Position numbers and translations under genes: made by a program. From assembly GCA_044375625.1 (NCBI GenBank), contig JBILMH010000040.1:1-14881 (forward strand): a stretch of 14,881 nt of DNA. Direction: 5' to 3'. This DNA is from CAISOG01 sp044375625 (lineage in GTDB: Bacteria > Pseudomonadota > Alphaproteobacteria > CAISOG01). Shown piece by piece: positions 1-6,804 of this stretch (within the stretch, counting starts at the first letter, position 1; each line of letters opens with the position of its first letter). The notes beneath the pieces are model-generated. The model was not told the origin of the DNA. It did no database searches and saw nothing but the letters and a program-made list of their open reading frames with translations.

Positions 1-222
1 CACCTTCCGCCCCCATTCTTCCTTGCGCGGCGCCACCCCTCTCCACTATATTCATTCTTCCTTCCCAGCACTCCTCCAGTCTCATATGTACTGAACCTAT
101 ACACAATCCAAATTCTGGGATGCCAAATCCTGGCAAAGCTGCTATGATTCGACCAAGTTTTTGCTGTTATCCCATTCTGGATGACGGTTTTCCTGTACCA
201 CACATCCCCTTTTGAGGCTGCC
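1..222. other. Upstream region of acnA, no gene seen
   Basis: I see no coding region that fits the neighbours here. The first 90 bases are CT-rich on the + strand and hold an 11-base direct repeat, CATTCTTCCTT, at 14-24 and 53-63. Closer to acnA there are CCAAATTCTGG (108-118) and CCAAATCCTGG (123-133), 15 bases apart, and a third partial copy ending at 180. This is probably the acnA 5' leader and promoter region. An ATG at 181 is in frame with acnA but is not the likely start. Confidence 0.5.
140..148 (+). promoter_or_regulatory. Possible extended -10 promoter of acnA
   Basis: TGC followed by TATGAT matches an extended -10 element (TGnTATAAT with one mismatch). No convincing -35 hexamer lies 16-18 bases upstream, which is tolerable for extended -10 promoters. 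Transcription would start near 155, giving a leader of about 70 nt before the ATG at 223. The call rests on the motif alone. Confidence 0.3.
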
Positions 223-2907
223 ATGACCCAATTTGATACCCTTCGCCCCCTGAATGTTGGCGGCAAAAACTATCGCTATCACAGCCTGGATGCCGCGTCT
301 GAACAGGGGGTTGGTGACCTTAGCCGCCTGCCCAAATCGCTGAAAGTCGTATTGGAAAACCTGTTGCGTTATCAAGATGGCCGCACGGTCACCGCGGTGC
401 AGGTGTTGGCCATCAAAAAATGGTTACAGGATGGTGGCAAGTCGGAGCAGGATATTGCCTTTAGCCCCGCCCGCGTGTTGATGCAGGATTTTACGGGCGT
501 GCCAGCGGTGGTCGATCTGGCCGCGATGCGCGATGCGATGGTCAAGCTGGGCGGGGATCCCGAAAAGATTAACCCGCTGAAGCCTGTGGATCTGGTGATT
601 GACCATTCGGTGATGGTGGATCACTTTGGCAACGCGCAGGCCTTTGGCGACAATGTGAAGCTGGAGTTTGATCGCAACGCCGAACGCTATCGTTTCCTAC
701 GTTGGGGGCAGCAGGCCTTTCGCAATTTCCGCGTGGTGCCGCCTGGCACGGGCATCTGCCACCAGGTCAATCTGGAATATCTGGCTAAGGTGGTGTGGGT
801 TGGCGATCATAACGGCGATGGCGATCCCGTGGTCTATCCCGACACGCTGGTGGGTACCGACAGCCACACCACCATGGTCAACGGCCTTAGCGTGCTGGGC
901 TGGGGCGTTGGTGGGATTGAGGCTGAGGCGGTGATGCTGGGGCAACCGCTGACCATGGTGTTGCCTGAGGTGATTGGCTTTAAGCTGACGGGCAGCCTGC
1001 GTGAGGGGACAACGGCAACCGACCTGGTGCTGACCGTCACCCAAATGCTGCGCGCCAAGGGCGTGGTCAACAAATTTGTGGAATTTTATGGCGAGGGCTT
1101 GAACAACATCAGCCTGGCCGATCGCGCCACCATCAGCAACATGGCGCCCGAATATGGCGCCACCTGCGGCTTTTTCCCGATTGATCAGGAAACCTTAAAC
1201 TACCTGGCCTTTACCGGGCGGGACAGCGATCAGATTAAGTTGGTTGAGGCCTATGCGCGGGCGCAGGGGCTGTGGTTTGATGCCAACGCGCCTGAGCCAC
1301 AATTTACCGACACCTTAGCCCTGGACATGGGCACGGTAGAATCCTGTTTGGCAGGCCCCAAACGGCCGCAGGATCGCGTGCTACTGGGTAAAGTACCCGC
1401 CAACTTCGCGCAGTCGCTGGCCGATGCGCCAGCCAAGGCGGGGGCTAAGCCTGCCCCGATTGCGGTGGCCAACAGCAATTTTACGCTGGATCACGGCCAT
1501 GTGGTGCTGGCGGCGATTACCAGCTGCACCAACACATCCAACCCCGACGTGTTGTTGGGGGCGGGGCTGGTCGCCAAAAAAGCCCGCCAGCGTGGATTGA
1601 CCAGCAAGCCTTGGGTGAAAACCAGTCTGGCTCCGGGCAGTCAGGTGGTCACCGACTATCTGCAAAAATCGGGACTGATTAAAGAGCTGGAGGGGTTGGG
1701 TTTCTACCTGGTCGGCTATGGCTGCACCACCTGCATCGGCAATTCGGGCCCCCTGCCCGAAGCGGTGGAGGAGGCGATTGGGGCGGCCGACCTGAACGTG
1801 GCCGCCGTGCTGTCGGGCAACCGCAATTTTGAGGCGCGCATTCACCCGCTGATCAAATCCAACTACCTGGCATCCCCCATGTTGGTGGTGGCCTTTGCGA
1901 TTGCGGGCAGGATGAACATCGACTTGGCCAACGATCCGTTGGGGACAGACTCTAAGGGCAACCCCGTCTTCCTGCGCGATATTTGGCCGACGCAGACCGA
2001 AATTCGTGATGCGGTGCACGCCTTTTTGACCCCCGATATGTTCAAAAGCCGCTACGCCAACGTCTTTCTGGGCGACAGCTATTGGCAGGCGACCAAGGCA
2101 CCGACGGGGCGCACCTATGAATGGGATGCGGGCAGCACCTATGTGCAAAACCCGCCCTATTTTGATGGGTTGACGCGCGAATCCGCCACCAGCGTTGACG
2201 ATATTAAGGGGGCACGCCTGTTGGCCAGTTTTGGCGACAGCATCACCACCGACCACATCAGCCCCGCCGGCAACATCAGTGCCAACAGCCCCGCGGGCAG
2301 CTATTTGGCGCAACATCAGGTGCGGGAGTTGGACTTTAACTCCTACGGGGCGCGGCGCGGCAATCATGAGATTATGATGCGCGGCACCTTTGCCAACAAA
2401 CGGATCAAAAACGAACTGCTGGGCGATAAGGTTGGCGGCTTTGCCCGCCATGTCGAATCGGGTGAGGTGTTGCCGATCTACGACGTCGCCATGGGGTATC
2501 AAGGTGAGGGGGTACCGCTGATCGTGGTGGCGGGTAAGGAGTATGGCACGGGATCCAGCCGTGACTGGGCGGCTAAGGGCACCCGCCTGCTGGGAATTAA
2601 GGCGGTGTTGGCCGAAAGCTTTGAGCGCATCCACCGATCCAACCTGATTGGCATGGGGGTGTTGCCGCTGGTCTTTCTGAACGGCCTGACCCGTCATGAT
2701 CTGGATCTGACGGGTGAGGAAAGCTTTGACCTGACTGGCCTGGCCAGCGGGTTGCGCGTGGGCATGGAACTGACCCTAAGCATTACTTACCCCAATGGCC
2801 GCAACCGCCATTTGCAGGTTAAGGCCAGAATCGACACGCCCGAAGAAATTGACTATTTCCTTAACGGCGGCATCCTGCCCTATGTGTTACGCAAATTGGC
2901 AGGATAG
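223..2907 (+). CDS. acnA: Aconitate hydratase A (894 aa)
   Basis: Aconitase interconverts citrate and isocitrate through cis-aconitate in the cytosolic TCA cycle. The protein aligns along its whole length with the AcnA/IRP1 family. It includes RLPKSLKVVLENLLR near residue 40, DLVIDHSVMVDHFG, GTDSHTTMVNGL, and the [4Fe-4S] ligand motifs SCTNTSNP and YGCTTCIGNSGP. The swivel-domain substrate motif GTGSSRDWAAKG follows at about 775. With the ATG at 223 the cluster cysteines fall at C435, C501 and C504, the same numbers as in E. coli AcnA. GAGG at 214-217 lies 5 nt before this ATG, so I prefer it to the in-frame ATG at 181, which has no such site and would add 14 unmatched residues. The length is normal for the family. 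It is the first gene of a tight pair with the acetyltransferase gene that follows. Confidence 0.97.
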   Translation: MTQFDTLRPLNVGGKNYRYHSLDAASEQGVGDLSRLPKSLKVVLENLLRYQDGRTVTAVQVLAIKKWLQDGGKSEQDIAFSPARVLMQDFTGVPAVVDLAAMRDAMVKLGGDPEKINPLKPVDLVIDHSVMVDHFGNAQAFGDNVKLEFDRNAERYRFLRWGQQAFRNFRVVPPGTGICHQVNLEYLAKVVWVGDHNGDGDPVVYPDTLVGTDSHTTMVNGLSVLGWGVGGIEAEAVMLGQPLTMVLPEVIGFKLTGSLREGTTATDLVLTVTQMLRAKGVVNKFVEFYGEGLNNISLADRATISNMAPEYGATCGFFPIDQETLNYLAFTGRDSDQIKLVEAYARAQGLWFDANAPEPQFTDTLALDMGTVESCLAGPKRPQDRVLLGKVPANFAQSLADAPAKAGAKPAPIAVANSNFTLDHGHVVLAAITSCTNTSNPDVLLGAGLVAKKARQRGLTSKPWVKTSLAPGSQVVTDYLQKSGLIKELEGLGFYLVGYGCTTCIGNSGPLPEAVEEAIGAADLNVAAVLSGNRNFEARIHPLIKSNYLASPMLVVAFAIAGRMNIDLANDPLGTDSKGNPVFLRDIWPTQTEIRDAVHAFLTPDMFKSRYANVFLGDSYWQATKAPTGRTYEWDAGSTYVQNPPYFDGLTRESATSVDDIKGARLLASFGDSITTDHISPAGNISANSPAGSYLAQHQVRELDFNSYGARRGNHEIMMRGTFANKRIKNELLGDKVGGFARHVESGEVLPIYDVAMGYQGEGVPLIVVAGKEYGTGSSRDWAAKGTRLLGIKAVLAESFERIHRSNLIGMGVLPLVFLNGLTRHDLDLTGEESFDLTGLASGLRVGMELTLSITYPNGRNRHLQVKARIDTPEEIDYFLNGGILPYVLRKLAG

Positions 2908-2912
2908 ATCCC

Positions 2913-3569
2913 ATGCAATTCAGCACCCCACCCGCCCCCTATTGCCAAAAGTTTGGTGACTTCACCATTCGGCATGCGCGTGGGCGGGATGATTTGATTG
3001 CCAACATCGATTTGCAACTGCCTGAATATGGGGATTATACTTGGCCAATTGAGCATGTGATGGATATCTGGGCGCGTTACCCCTATGCCATATACCTGCT
3101 GTGGGAGGGGGATCGCGTGGTCGGCAACTTTCACCTATGGCCAGCCGAGGATGCATGGGCGGATTCGTTTTTGGCAGGTCAAGCTGGCTATAAAGACTTC
3201 ACGCCAAAATCTTTGGCCGAGGTGTTATCGAATGATGGATGCCAACGCTGGCGGGTAAGTAGCCTGATTATTCATCCCGACTACCGCAAACCCACCAAGA
3301 TGAACCCGATTGGCTTTTTGCTGGCCGCCGCCCTGAATGATTGGGCGGAAACGGCGGCACTGACATATCCTGTGCAGGTGTTCACAACCGCCTACACTCC
3401 CCAATCCGCCGCGCTGCTGCGCCGTTTTGGCTTTGAGAAGATTCGTGAGCCCGAACAAATGGCCAACAACACACCGCTGTACGCCCTGACCGCCAACAGC
3501 AAGTCGGAACTTACCCAAACCCTGTTCCGCCGTGGCCTGCCCAAATTTCTTACAGCGGAAACCGCGTAG
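2913..3569 (+). CDS. GNAT-like N-acetyltransferase (218 aa)
   Basis: This looks like a GNAT-fold acetyltransferase, which would move an acetyl group from acetyl-CoA to an amine; the substrate is unknown. Supporting features are an acidic strand ending VVGNFHLWP (69-77), the long strand RVSSLIIHPDYRKP (114-127) where motif A begins, and TPQSAALLRRFGFEKI (162-177), a typical motif B with the family's terminal GF. The usual Q/RxxGxG/A pyrophosphate loop is not clear after HPDYR (the sequence reads KPTKMNPIGF), so this is a divergent member. The start lies 5 nt after the acnA stop and its AGGA (2901-2904) is inside the end of acnA, so the two genes are probably cotranscribed and translationally coupled. 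No signal peptide or membrane segment is seen. Another acyltransferase-like role is possible. Confidence 0.75.
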   Translation: MQFSTPPAPYCQKFGDFTIRHARGRDDLIANIDLQLPEYGDYTWPIEHVMDIWARYPYAIYLLWEGDRVVGNFHLWPAEDAWADSFLAGQAGYKDFTPKSLAEVLSNDGCQRWRVSSLIIHPDYRKPTKMNPIGFLLAAALNDWAETAALTYPVQVFTTAYTPQSAALLRRFGFEKIREPEQMANNTPLYALTANSKSELTQTLFRRGLPKFLTAETA

Positions 3570-3580
3570 CATCCCCCCGC

Positions 3581-3601
3581 CTCCTAAACACGCAAAAGGA
3601 G
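3581..3601 (+). promoter_or_regulatory. Strong Shine-Dalgarno with possible anti-SD hairpin
   Basis: AAAAGGAG at 3594-3601 is one of the best ribosome binding sites in the window. It lies 8 nt before the GTG at 3610 and 46 nt before the gyrA ATG, so it serves the leader ORF rather than gyrA directly. CTCCT at 3581-3585 can pair with AGGAG at 3597-3601 across an 11-nt loop, which would hide the site. The stem is only 5 bp, so the pairing is speculative. Confidence 0.5.
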
Positions 3602-3609
3602 CCACGCTG

Positions 3610-3651
3610 GTGCTAGCCAAGTTGGTTTTGACGGTGTATAAAGCCGTATGA
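3610..3651 (+). CDS. 13-codon leader ORF coupled to gyrA
   Basis: A GTG at 3610, 8 nt after AAAAGGAG, opens a short ORF read as (f)MLAKLVLTVYKAV and ending at TGA 3649-3651. Its stop shares bases with the gyrA ATG (3648-3650), forming the ATGA overlap typical of translational coupling. It is in a different frame from gyrA, so it is not an N-terminal extension. gyrA has only poor SD-like sequence just upstream (TGTATAAAGCCGT), which supports a role for this ORF in delivering ribosomes to gyrA. The peptide is mostly hydrophobic with two lysines; no family is recognised. It may have no function as a peptide. The SD, the spacing and the overlap are visible; translation is inferred. Confidence 0.5.
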   Translation: MLAKLVLTVYKAV

Positions 3652-6386
3652 CCGACGACATTTTGACCTATACCCCCGATATCCGATCCACCAGCCTGGT
3701 GGAGGAGATGCGGCGCAGCTATCTTGACTATGCCATGAGCGTGATTGTGTCACGCGCCCTGCCCGATGTGCGCGACGGCCTTAAGCCCGTGCACCGCCGC
3801 ATTCTGTATGCAATGTTGGAGGGGGGATACACCTGGAACCGCCCGTTCCGCAAATCGGCGCGGATCGTCGGGGATGTGATGGGTAAGTACCACCCGCACG
3901 GTGACAGCGCGATCTATGACGCGTTGGTGCGGATGGCGCAGGATTTCTCGATGCGACTGCCGCTGATTGATGGGCAGGGCAATTTCGGTAGCATGGATGG
4001 CGATGCGGCCGCCGCGATGCGGTACACTGAGGCACGCTTAGATACTGCCGCAGAAGCGTTGTTGGCCGACATTGATAAGGAAACGGTTAAGTTTCAGCCC
4101 AACTATGATGAATCGTTGCAGGAGCCAACCGTTCTGCCGGCGCGTTTTCCCAACCTGTTGGTCAATGGCGCGGGCGGGATCGCGGTTGGGATGGCCACCA
4201 ACATCCCCCCCCACAATTTGGGTGAGGTGATTGATGCCTGCTTAGCCTTGCTAGAGGATCCTGAGCTGACGGTTCAGGATTTGATGCAGATTGTTCCCGG
4301 CCCCGATTTTCCAACCGGCGCGCTGATTATGGGTCGGGCGGGTTGCCGCGATGCGGCCACCACCGGGCGGGGCAGCGTGCTGATGCGGTCGCGCACAGCG
4401 ATTGAGGAAATTCGCAAGGATCGCGAAGCCATTATCATTTCGGAAATTCCCTATCAGGTTAACAAATCCCGCATGATTGAGCGGATTGCTGAGGCGGTCG
4501 AAGAAAAACTGGTGGAGGGGATTAGCGATGTGCGCGATGAATCCGACCGCCAGGGTGTGCGGGTGGTGGTTGAGCTGAAACGCGATGCGGTTGCCGAAAT
4601 CGTGTTGAACCAGCTGTACAAACACACCCCACTGCAAACCAGCTTTGGCGTCAACGCCCTTGCCCTGGTCGGTGGGCAGCCAAAAACCCTAAGCCTTAAG
4701 GCAATGTTGCAACACTTCCTGGACTTTCGGGAAGAGGTTATTACCAAGCGCACCGTGTTTGACCTGCGGCAGGCGCGGGAGCGGGCGCATGTGTTGATCG
4801 GGCTGGCGGTATCGGTGGCCAATGTGGACGAAGTGATTCGGGTTATCCGCAATGCTGCCGACCCAGCCGAAGCCCGTGAAATTTTGATGAGCCGCGATTG
4901 GGCAGCCGATTCGGTGATGCCACTAATCCGCCTGGTGGAAACCACCCTGCCCGCTGAGCAGACCACCTATCGCCTATCGGCCGCGCAAACTAAGGCTATT
5001 CTTGACCTGCGCCTGCAACGCCTGACGGGGCTAGAGCGGGAAAAAATTCGCGCCGAGTTGGAGGAGTTGGTTCGGCAGATTCAAGACTTTCTGGCAATTT
5101 TGGCCAGCCGTTCCCGTCGGATTGAGGTGATGCGCGGTGAGCTGGTGGAGTTCAAAACCAAGTTTGCTACCCCCCGCCGCACCGAAATTGTTGACGCCGA
5201 TGGCGCTGGCCAAAACGAAGAAGATTTGATTGTCCCTGAGGATATGGTGGTGACCATCAGCCACAGCGGCTATGTGAAGCGGGTTCCCGTGGATAGCTAT
5301 CGCGCCCAACGCCGTGGCGGCAAGGGCAAGGTGGGCATGACCACGCGGGAGGAGGATGCGGTGATTGAGGTCTTTGTGGCCAACACCCATGATCCCGTGC
5401 TGTTCTTCACCAACAACGGTCGCGCCTTTGAGCTTAAGGTTTACAAACTGCCGCTGTCCACCCCGCAAGCGCGCGGTAAGGCGATGGTCAACCTGTTACC
5501 CCTGCAAAAAGACGAAAAAGTGGCGGCGGTACTGCCTCTGCCACGCGCCAAGGCCAATGACCTGGACGGCAGCTTCCTGATGTTCGGCACCAGCCACGGC
5601 ACGGTGCGCCGCAATGAACTGTCGGATTTCCGCAACATCAAATCCAATGGCAAGCTGGCCATGCGCCTGGAAGAGGGTGAAAAGTTGATCGCGGTGCAGC
5701 TGTGCCACGATGGCCAGGATATTTTGTTGGTGACGCGCGATGGTAAGGGCATTCGCTTTGCCGTTGATGAGGTGCGGGTTTTCCAAAGCCGTGCCTCCAC
5801 CGGGGTGCGCGGCATTAAGCTGGGCGACAATGATGAGGTGGTGGCGATGACCACCCTGACCCATGTTCCCGCCACCGCTGAGGAGCGGGATGCCTATCTA
5901 CGCTGGTCGGCGGCGCAACGACGGGCACTGGGCAGCGACGACAGTGATGACAGCGCCGACGCGGCTGAAGAAACCGGCATGACCATCAGTGATGAACTGA
6001 CCCAACAGTTGCAAAACCAGGAACAGTTTATCCTGACGGTGACGGAGGGTGGCTTTGGCAAACGCAGCAGCGCCTATGCCTATCGCACCACTGGCCGTGG
6101 CGGCAGCGGTATTTTGACGATGGAGGTGACGCCCAAGGTGGGTAAGGTCATCGACAGCTTCCCCGTGCATGACAATGACGAAATCATCCTGGTCACCAAC
6201 GCGGGTCAGATGATTCGTTGCCCTGTCAACGGTATCCGCATTGCTGGCCGCCGCACCCAGGGGGTAACGCTGTTCAAATTCGAGGAAAACGACCGCGTCG
6301 TTTCGGTATCCCGCATCATGGCCGAAACAGAGGATGAGACGGCAACGCCCGCCCCTGCCCTACCCATGCAGGAACCTTTGCTTTAA
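3648..6386 (+). CDS. gyrA: DNA gyrase subunit A (912 aa)
   Basis: GyrA is the breakage-reunion subunit of the A2B2 gyrase that introduces negative supercoils. The N-terminal domain has SLVEEMRRSYLDYAMSVI, RDGLKPVHRRILYAM and the quinolone-resistance region GKYHPHGDSAIYDALVRMAQ. S87 and D91 are the residues matching E. coli Ser83 and Asp87, so there is no classic resistance change. The catalytic tyrosine is Y126 in AAMRYTEARL. The GyrA box QRRGGKGK lies at 554-561 and separates this protein from ParC. The C-terminal pinwheel carries an acidic insert (about residues 763-785, rich in D, S and A) of the kind usual in alphaproteobacterial GyrA. An in-frame stop at 3639 excludes an upstream start. 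Translation probably depends on the overlapping leader ORF. Confidence 0.97.
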   Translation: MTDDILTYTPDIRSTSLVEEMRRSYLDYAMSVIVSRALPDVRDGLKPVHRRILYAMLEGGYTWNRPFRKSARIVGDVMGKYHPHGDSAIYDALVRMAQDFSMRLPLIDGQGNFGSMDGDAAAAMRYTEARLDTAAEALLADIDKETVKFQPNYDESLQEPTVLPARFPNLLVNGAGGIAVGMATNIPPHNLGEVIDACLALLEDPELTVQDLMQIVPGPDFPTGALIMGRAGCRDAATTGRGSVLMRSRTAIEEIRKDREAIIISEIPYQVNKSRMIERIAEAVEEKLVEGISDVRDESDRQGVRVVVELKRDAVAEIVLNQLYKHTPLQTSFGVNALALVGGQPKTLSLKAMLQHFLDFREEVITKRTVFDLRQARERAHVLIGLAVSVANVDEVIRVIRNAADPAEAREILMSRDWAADSVMPLIRLVETTLPAEQTTYRLSAAQTKAILDLRLQRLTGLEREKIRAELEELVRQIQDFLAILASRSRRIEVMRGELVEFKTKFATPRRTEIVDADGAGQNEEDLIVPEDMVVTISHSGYVKRVPVDSYRAQRRGGKGKVGMTTREEDAVIEVFVANTHDPVLFFTNNGRAFELKVYKLPLSTPQARGKAMVNLLPLQKDEKVAAVLPLPRAKANDLDGSFLMFGTSHGTVRRNELSDFRNIKSNGKLAMRLEEGEKLIAVQLCHDGQDILLVTRDGKGIRFAVDEVRVFQSRASTGVRGIKLGDNDEVVAMTTLTHVPATAEERDAYLRWSAAQRRALGSDDSDDSADAAEETGMTISDELTQQLQNQEQFILTVTEGGFGKRSSAYAYRTTGRGGSGILTMEVTPKVGKVIDSFPVHDNDEIILVTNAGQMIRCPVNGIRIAGRRTQGVTLFKFEENDRVVSVSRIMAETEDETATPAPALPMQEPLL

Positions 6387-6394
6387 GGGTTTTT
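6373..6394 (+). terminator. Possible terminator at the gyrA stop
   Basis: AACCTT (6373-6378) can pair with AAGGGTT (6385-6391) with one bulged G, and the stem runs into TTTTT (6390-6394). The structure overlaps the last codons and the TAA of gyrA. The stem is short and AT-rich, so termination may instead depend on the palindromic elements downstream. Confidence 0.35.
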
Positions 6395-6458
6395 GGTAAG
6401 TTATAGGGGTTAAGCCACAAATCTCTAAGGCATAGGTTCGTTCTATCCACACTCAGGC

Positions 6459-6564
6459 TGTCATCCTCCACGAAAGCGGGGGATCCATGCGGCGGCGAGA
6501 TTATAGCGGGAGGCGGCAGGGCTGTGGATCTCCGCCCCCCTTTTCAAAAAATGCGGAGATGACA
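6459..6564. repeat. Composite palindromic element 1 (REP/BIME-like)
   Basis: The element begins TGTCATCCTCC and ends GGAGATGACA, so its ends are near inverted copies. Each end forms its own hairpin. On the left ATCCTCC pairs with GGGGGAT (one G-T pair). On the right ATCTCCGC (6528-6535) pairs perfectly with GCGGAGAT (6553-6560). Such GTCAT-ended double hairpins resemble dispersed extragenic palindromes known from many proteobacteria. It is followed by the same 15 bases as element 2. Confidence 0.65.
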
Positions 6565-6579
6565 GCAGAGAGGTGGAAA
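6558..6579 (+). repeat. 22-base direct repeat, copy 1
   Basis: A run starting GATGACAGCAGAG and ending GGTGGAAA is found here and, identically, at 6720-6741. It covers the right end of the palindromic element and 15 bases beyond it. The shared flank means that either the repeat unit extends past the hairpin or one copy arose by duplication. Confidence 0.8.
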
Positions 6580-6640
6580 AGGCGGGGCTAGGATGATAAC
6601 GGCACGACGGGGCTATGGGCGCAATGTCGCCACCACTCAA

Positions 6641-6726
6641 TGTCATTCTACCCCCTGTGGGTAGAATCTCAAACCCTAACCGTCAAACAAGCGGCAAAGA
6701 ACCTACCCATAAAGGGTAGGATGACA
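6641..6726. repeat. Composite palindromic element 2 (REP/BIME-like)
   Basis: It starts TGTCATTCTACCC and ends GGGTAGGATGACA, an inverted match in 12 of 13 bases. The left hairpin is a perfect 9-bp stem, ATTCTACCC (6645-6653) with GGGTAGAAT (6659-6667), on a 5-nt loop. The right hairpin pairs CCTACCC (6702-6708) with GGGTAGG (6714-6720). The plan is the same as element 1 but the stem bases differ on both arms, so pairing is kept while sequence changes. It could act as a two-way transcription stop or an mRNA stabiliser. Confidence 0.65.
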
Positions 6727-6741
6727 GCAGAGAGGTGGAAA
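6720..6741 (+). repeat. 22-base direct repeat, copy 2
   Basis: Identical to 6558-6579. Copy 2 is followed by ATGAC, which could be the remnant of a further element. Confidence 0.8.
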
Positions 6742-6774
6742 TGACGACGGCAGGGGCGAGTGTAGACTCCTAAG

Positions 6775-6794
6775 CGAAAATGACGGCCATTTCG
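6775..6794 (-). terminator. Possible hairpin after the thioredoxin/NHL gene
   Basis: On the - strand CGAAATG pairs with CATTTTCG (one bulged T) around a 5-nt loop, about 10 nt after the gene's TAA. No U-tract follows, so it is a weak candidate terminator. Confidence 0.25.
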
Positions 6795-6804
6795 ACGCCC
6801 CGTA

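Larger units (their letters stand above)
6387..6804. other. Convergent intergenic gap with repeat elements
   Basis: This 418-nt gap separates gyrA from the thioredoxin/NHL gene, which converge on it. No coding region is supported. It is filled mainly by two composite palindromic elements (listed separately) and by spacers without recognisable motifs. Confidence 0.7.

Noticed and set aside
181..222. Longer AcnA starting at the ATG at 181
   Set aside because: The 14 extra residues do not match the family, no SD precedes that ATG, and the start at 223 gives cluster cysteines at the same numbers as E. coli AcnA.
1381..2697. 438-aa open frame on the - strand inside acnA
   Set aside because: It is fully antisense to a conserved gene and has the His/Gln/Arg-rich composition typical of a shadow frame in GC-rich DNA.
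3897..3925. Quinolone-resistance changes in gyrA
   Set aside because: Ser87 and Asp91, equivalent to E. coli Ser83 and Asp87, are both unchanged.
3648..6386. ParC (topoisomerase IV) instead of GyrA
   Set aside because: The GyrA box QRRGGKGK and the gyrase-type C-terminal domain are present.
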